DNA from: a virus
Reading direction: 5' to 3' (one strand)
IMG/VR virus record: IMGVR_UViG_3300047490_000285
Coordinates: 1 to 24,357 of that record
Length of the DNA: 24,357 nucleotides
Shown here: piece by piece, positions 23,432 through 24,357 of the stretch
Layout: every line of letters starts with the position of its first letter
Numbering within the stretch: the stretch's first letter is position 1
Translations under genes and position numbers: made by a program
The notes under the pieces: model-generated
What the model was told of the DNA's origin: nothing
What the model saw: the letters and a program-made list of their open reading frames with translations, nothing else
The model's database searches: none

Positions 23432-24357
23432 ATGGCTACCGCATCTGTGCCGGCTTGGAAGAATTACGCCGTCGGTTCGACCGTCGAGGTCAACGGTGTC
23501 TCGTGGGTCATCACGAACGTCGCGACCCGGATCACCGAGAACGGTCGAAAGGGCCGCGTGTTCACGCTCGTGTCGCCGACCGGTGACCGGGTCGTGAAGA
23601 GCAGCCGCGGCATCACGCTGTGGGCTGCGACGGGCGGCCCGCCGGTCTCGGTCCAGCACGAGGCCGCCCACGAGGGCGTCGAGGAGGTCGTCGAGCCGCT
23701 CCCGTCGCTCGCCGAGTCCTCGCTCGGCAAGGTGCTCGCCGAGGTGATCGAGCCGTACCTCGACAGCCGGGGGCTCACGAACGCGATCGACCGTGACGAG
23801 GTGCTCCGCCTCGTCGACGAGCGGCTCGCCGACGTTGCCGTCCGGCGCATCGAGGTCGTTCGAAGCGAGGCGCCGCCGGTCGACGTCGGCGTCCAGCACC
23901 AGAGGTTCGACTCGCTCCTGTCGACGATCTCGTGCCGGCTCAACTCGTGGCTCGTCGGTCCCGCCGGCAGCGGCAAGACGTCGGCGGCCAAGGCTGCCGC
24001 CGACGCTCTCGGCCTGCCGTTCTATGCCCTGTCGGTCGGCCCGCAGACGACCCAGTCGCAATTGACTGGGTACAACAACGTGAGCAATGGCGACTACGTC
24101 TCGACGCAACTGCGTCAGGCGTACGAGCACGGCGGGGTGTTCCTCCTCGACGAGGTCGACGCCGGCTCGCCGGCGGTCCTCGTGACCATCAACGCCCTGC
24201 TCGCGAACGGCCACGCGTCGTTCCCCGACGCGGTCGTCGAGCGTCACCCGGACTTCGTGCTCGTGGCGGCGGCGAACACGATCGGCCTCGGTGCCGACCG
24301 TCAGTACGTCGGGCGGCAGCAGGTCGACGCGGCGACGCTCGACCGGTTTGTCTTCCT
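23432..24357 (+). CDS. AAA+ ATPase, CobS/MoxR-like (3' truncated by window end)
   Basis: 308 residues visible from ATG 23432; the gene runs past the window. The first ~70 residues form a small beta domain (VGSTVEVNGVSWVITNVATR), then an acidic helical linker to ~155. The ATPase starts with LVGPAGSGKTSAAK (Walker A, residues 176-183) and has VFLLDEVDAGSP (Walker B, D240-E241), ALLANGHASFPD and FVLVAAANTIGLG with the sensor-1 Asn282, then YVGRQQVDAATLDRF. This order, and the 'aa.Nt.g.g....Y.gr..ld.a.ldRF' pattern, is that of the AAA_5/CobS/MoxR group, which remodels protein complexes and often pairs with a von Willebrand-type partner gene. The partner, if any, would lie beyond 24357. It has its own strong promoter. 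The substrate in this phage is unknown. Confidence 0.85.
   Translation, partial: MATASVPAWKNYAVGSTVEVNGVSWVITNVATRITENGRKGRVFTLVSPTGDRVVKSSRGITLWAATGGPPVSVQHEAAHEGVEEVVEPLPSLAESSLGKVLAEVIEPYLDSRGLTNAIDRDEVLRLVDERLADVAVRRIEVVRSEAPPVDVGVQHQRFDSLLSTISCRLNSWLVGPAGSGKTSAAKAAADALGLPFYALSVGPQTTQSQLTGYNNVSNGDYVSTQLRQAYEHGGVFLLDEVDAGSPAVLVTINALLANGHASFPDAVVERHPDFVLVAAANTIGLGADRQYVGRQQVDAATLDRFVF

Overview
This window is a stretch of a tailed-phage genome, most likely a temperate siphovirus or its prophage. It shows head completion, tail-tube, frameshifted tail chaperone, tape-measure and tail-tip genes in lambda/HK97-like order, then an intact tyrosine integrase and a block of accessory and early genes. 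Coding is dense, with ATGA/GTGA start-stop overlaps throughout and frequent GTG starts. The DNA is GC-rich and favours G/C third positions, except in the giant tail gene. A Planctomycetota host is my guess from general style (high GC, codon preference, protein style); no marker in the window proves it.

Layout. (1) 1-984: 3' end of an HK97-type major capsid gene and a small virion-type protein. (2) 1004-2088: a leader with two small hairpins sharing the same loop, a GT-A-like glycosyltransferase inserted in the head module, and a small acidic/proline-rich protein. (3) 2085-3844: head-tail connector, head-closure, gp10-like neck/tail-completion and tail-terminator proteins. (4) 3848-4672: two tandem, related tail-tube-like proteins. 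(5) 4687-5321: tail assembly chaperones G and G-T, joined by a -1 frameshift at GGGAAAC with a downstream stem. (6) 5318-9544: a 1408-residue tape measure with a C-terminal ~45-residue repeat. (7) 9548-17704: a tail-tip-like protein, a small protein and a 2259-residue giant with RCC1-like and GSGY-type repeats, the likely adhesin. (8) 17710-18797: an HExxH mini-protein and a dNMP kinase. (9) 18794-20242: a small ORF running into the antisense integrase, a small gene ahead of integrase, and a divergent control region with a long dyad between two opposed promoters. (10) 20243-23306: a tandem-HTH regulator, a two-TM protein, a small protein, GDP-mannose 4,6-dehydratase, GDP-L-fucose synthase and a small basic protein. 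(11) 23313-24357: a dyad next to a strong sigma70-type promoter driving a CobS/MoxR-like AAA+ ATPase cut by the window end.

How it fits together: regions 1-7 build the virion. The phage also carries both steps from GDP-mannose to GDP-L-fucose, and a separate glycosyltransferase beside the capsid gene. That raises, without proving, the idea that it glycosylates its own particle or remodels host surface glycans. The integrase, its partner gene and the divergent HTH gene resemble an integration/decision module. No terminase, portal, lysis, replication or clear CI-type repressor gene lies in the window. No stretch over 300 bases lacks a gene; I saw no tRNA, rRNA, CRISPR array or insertion sequence.
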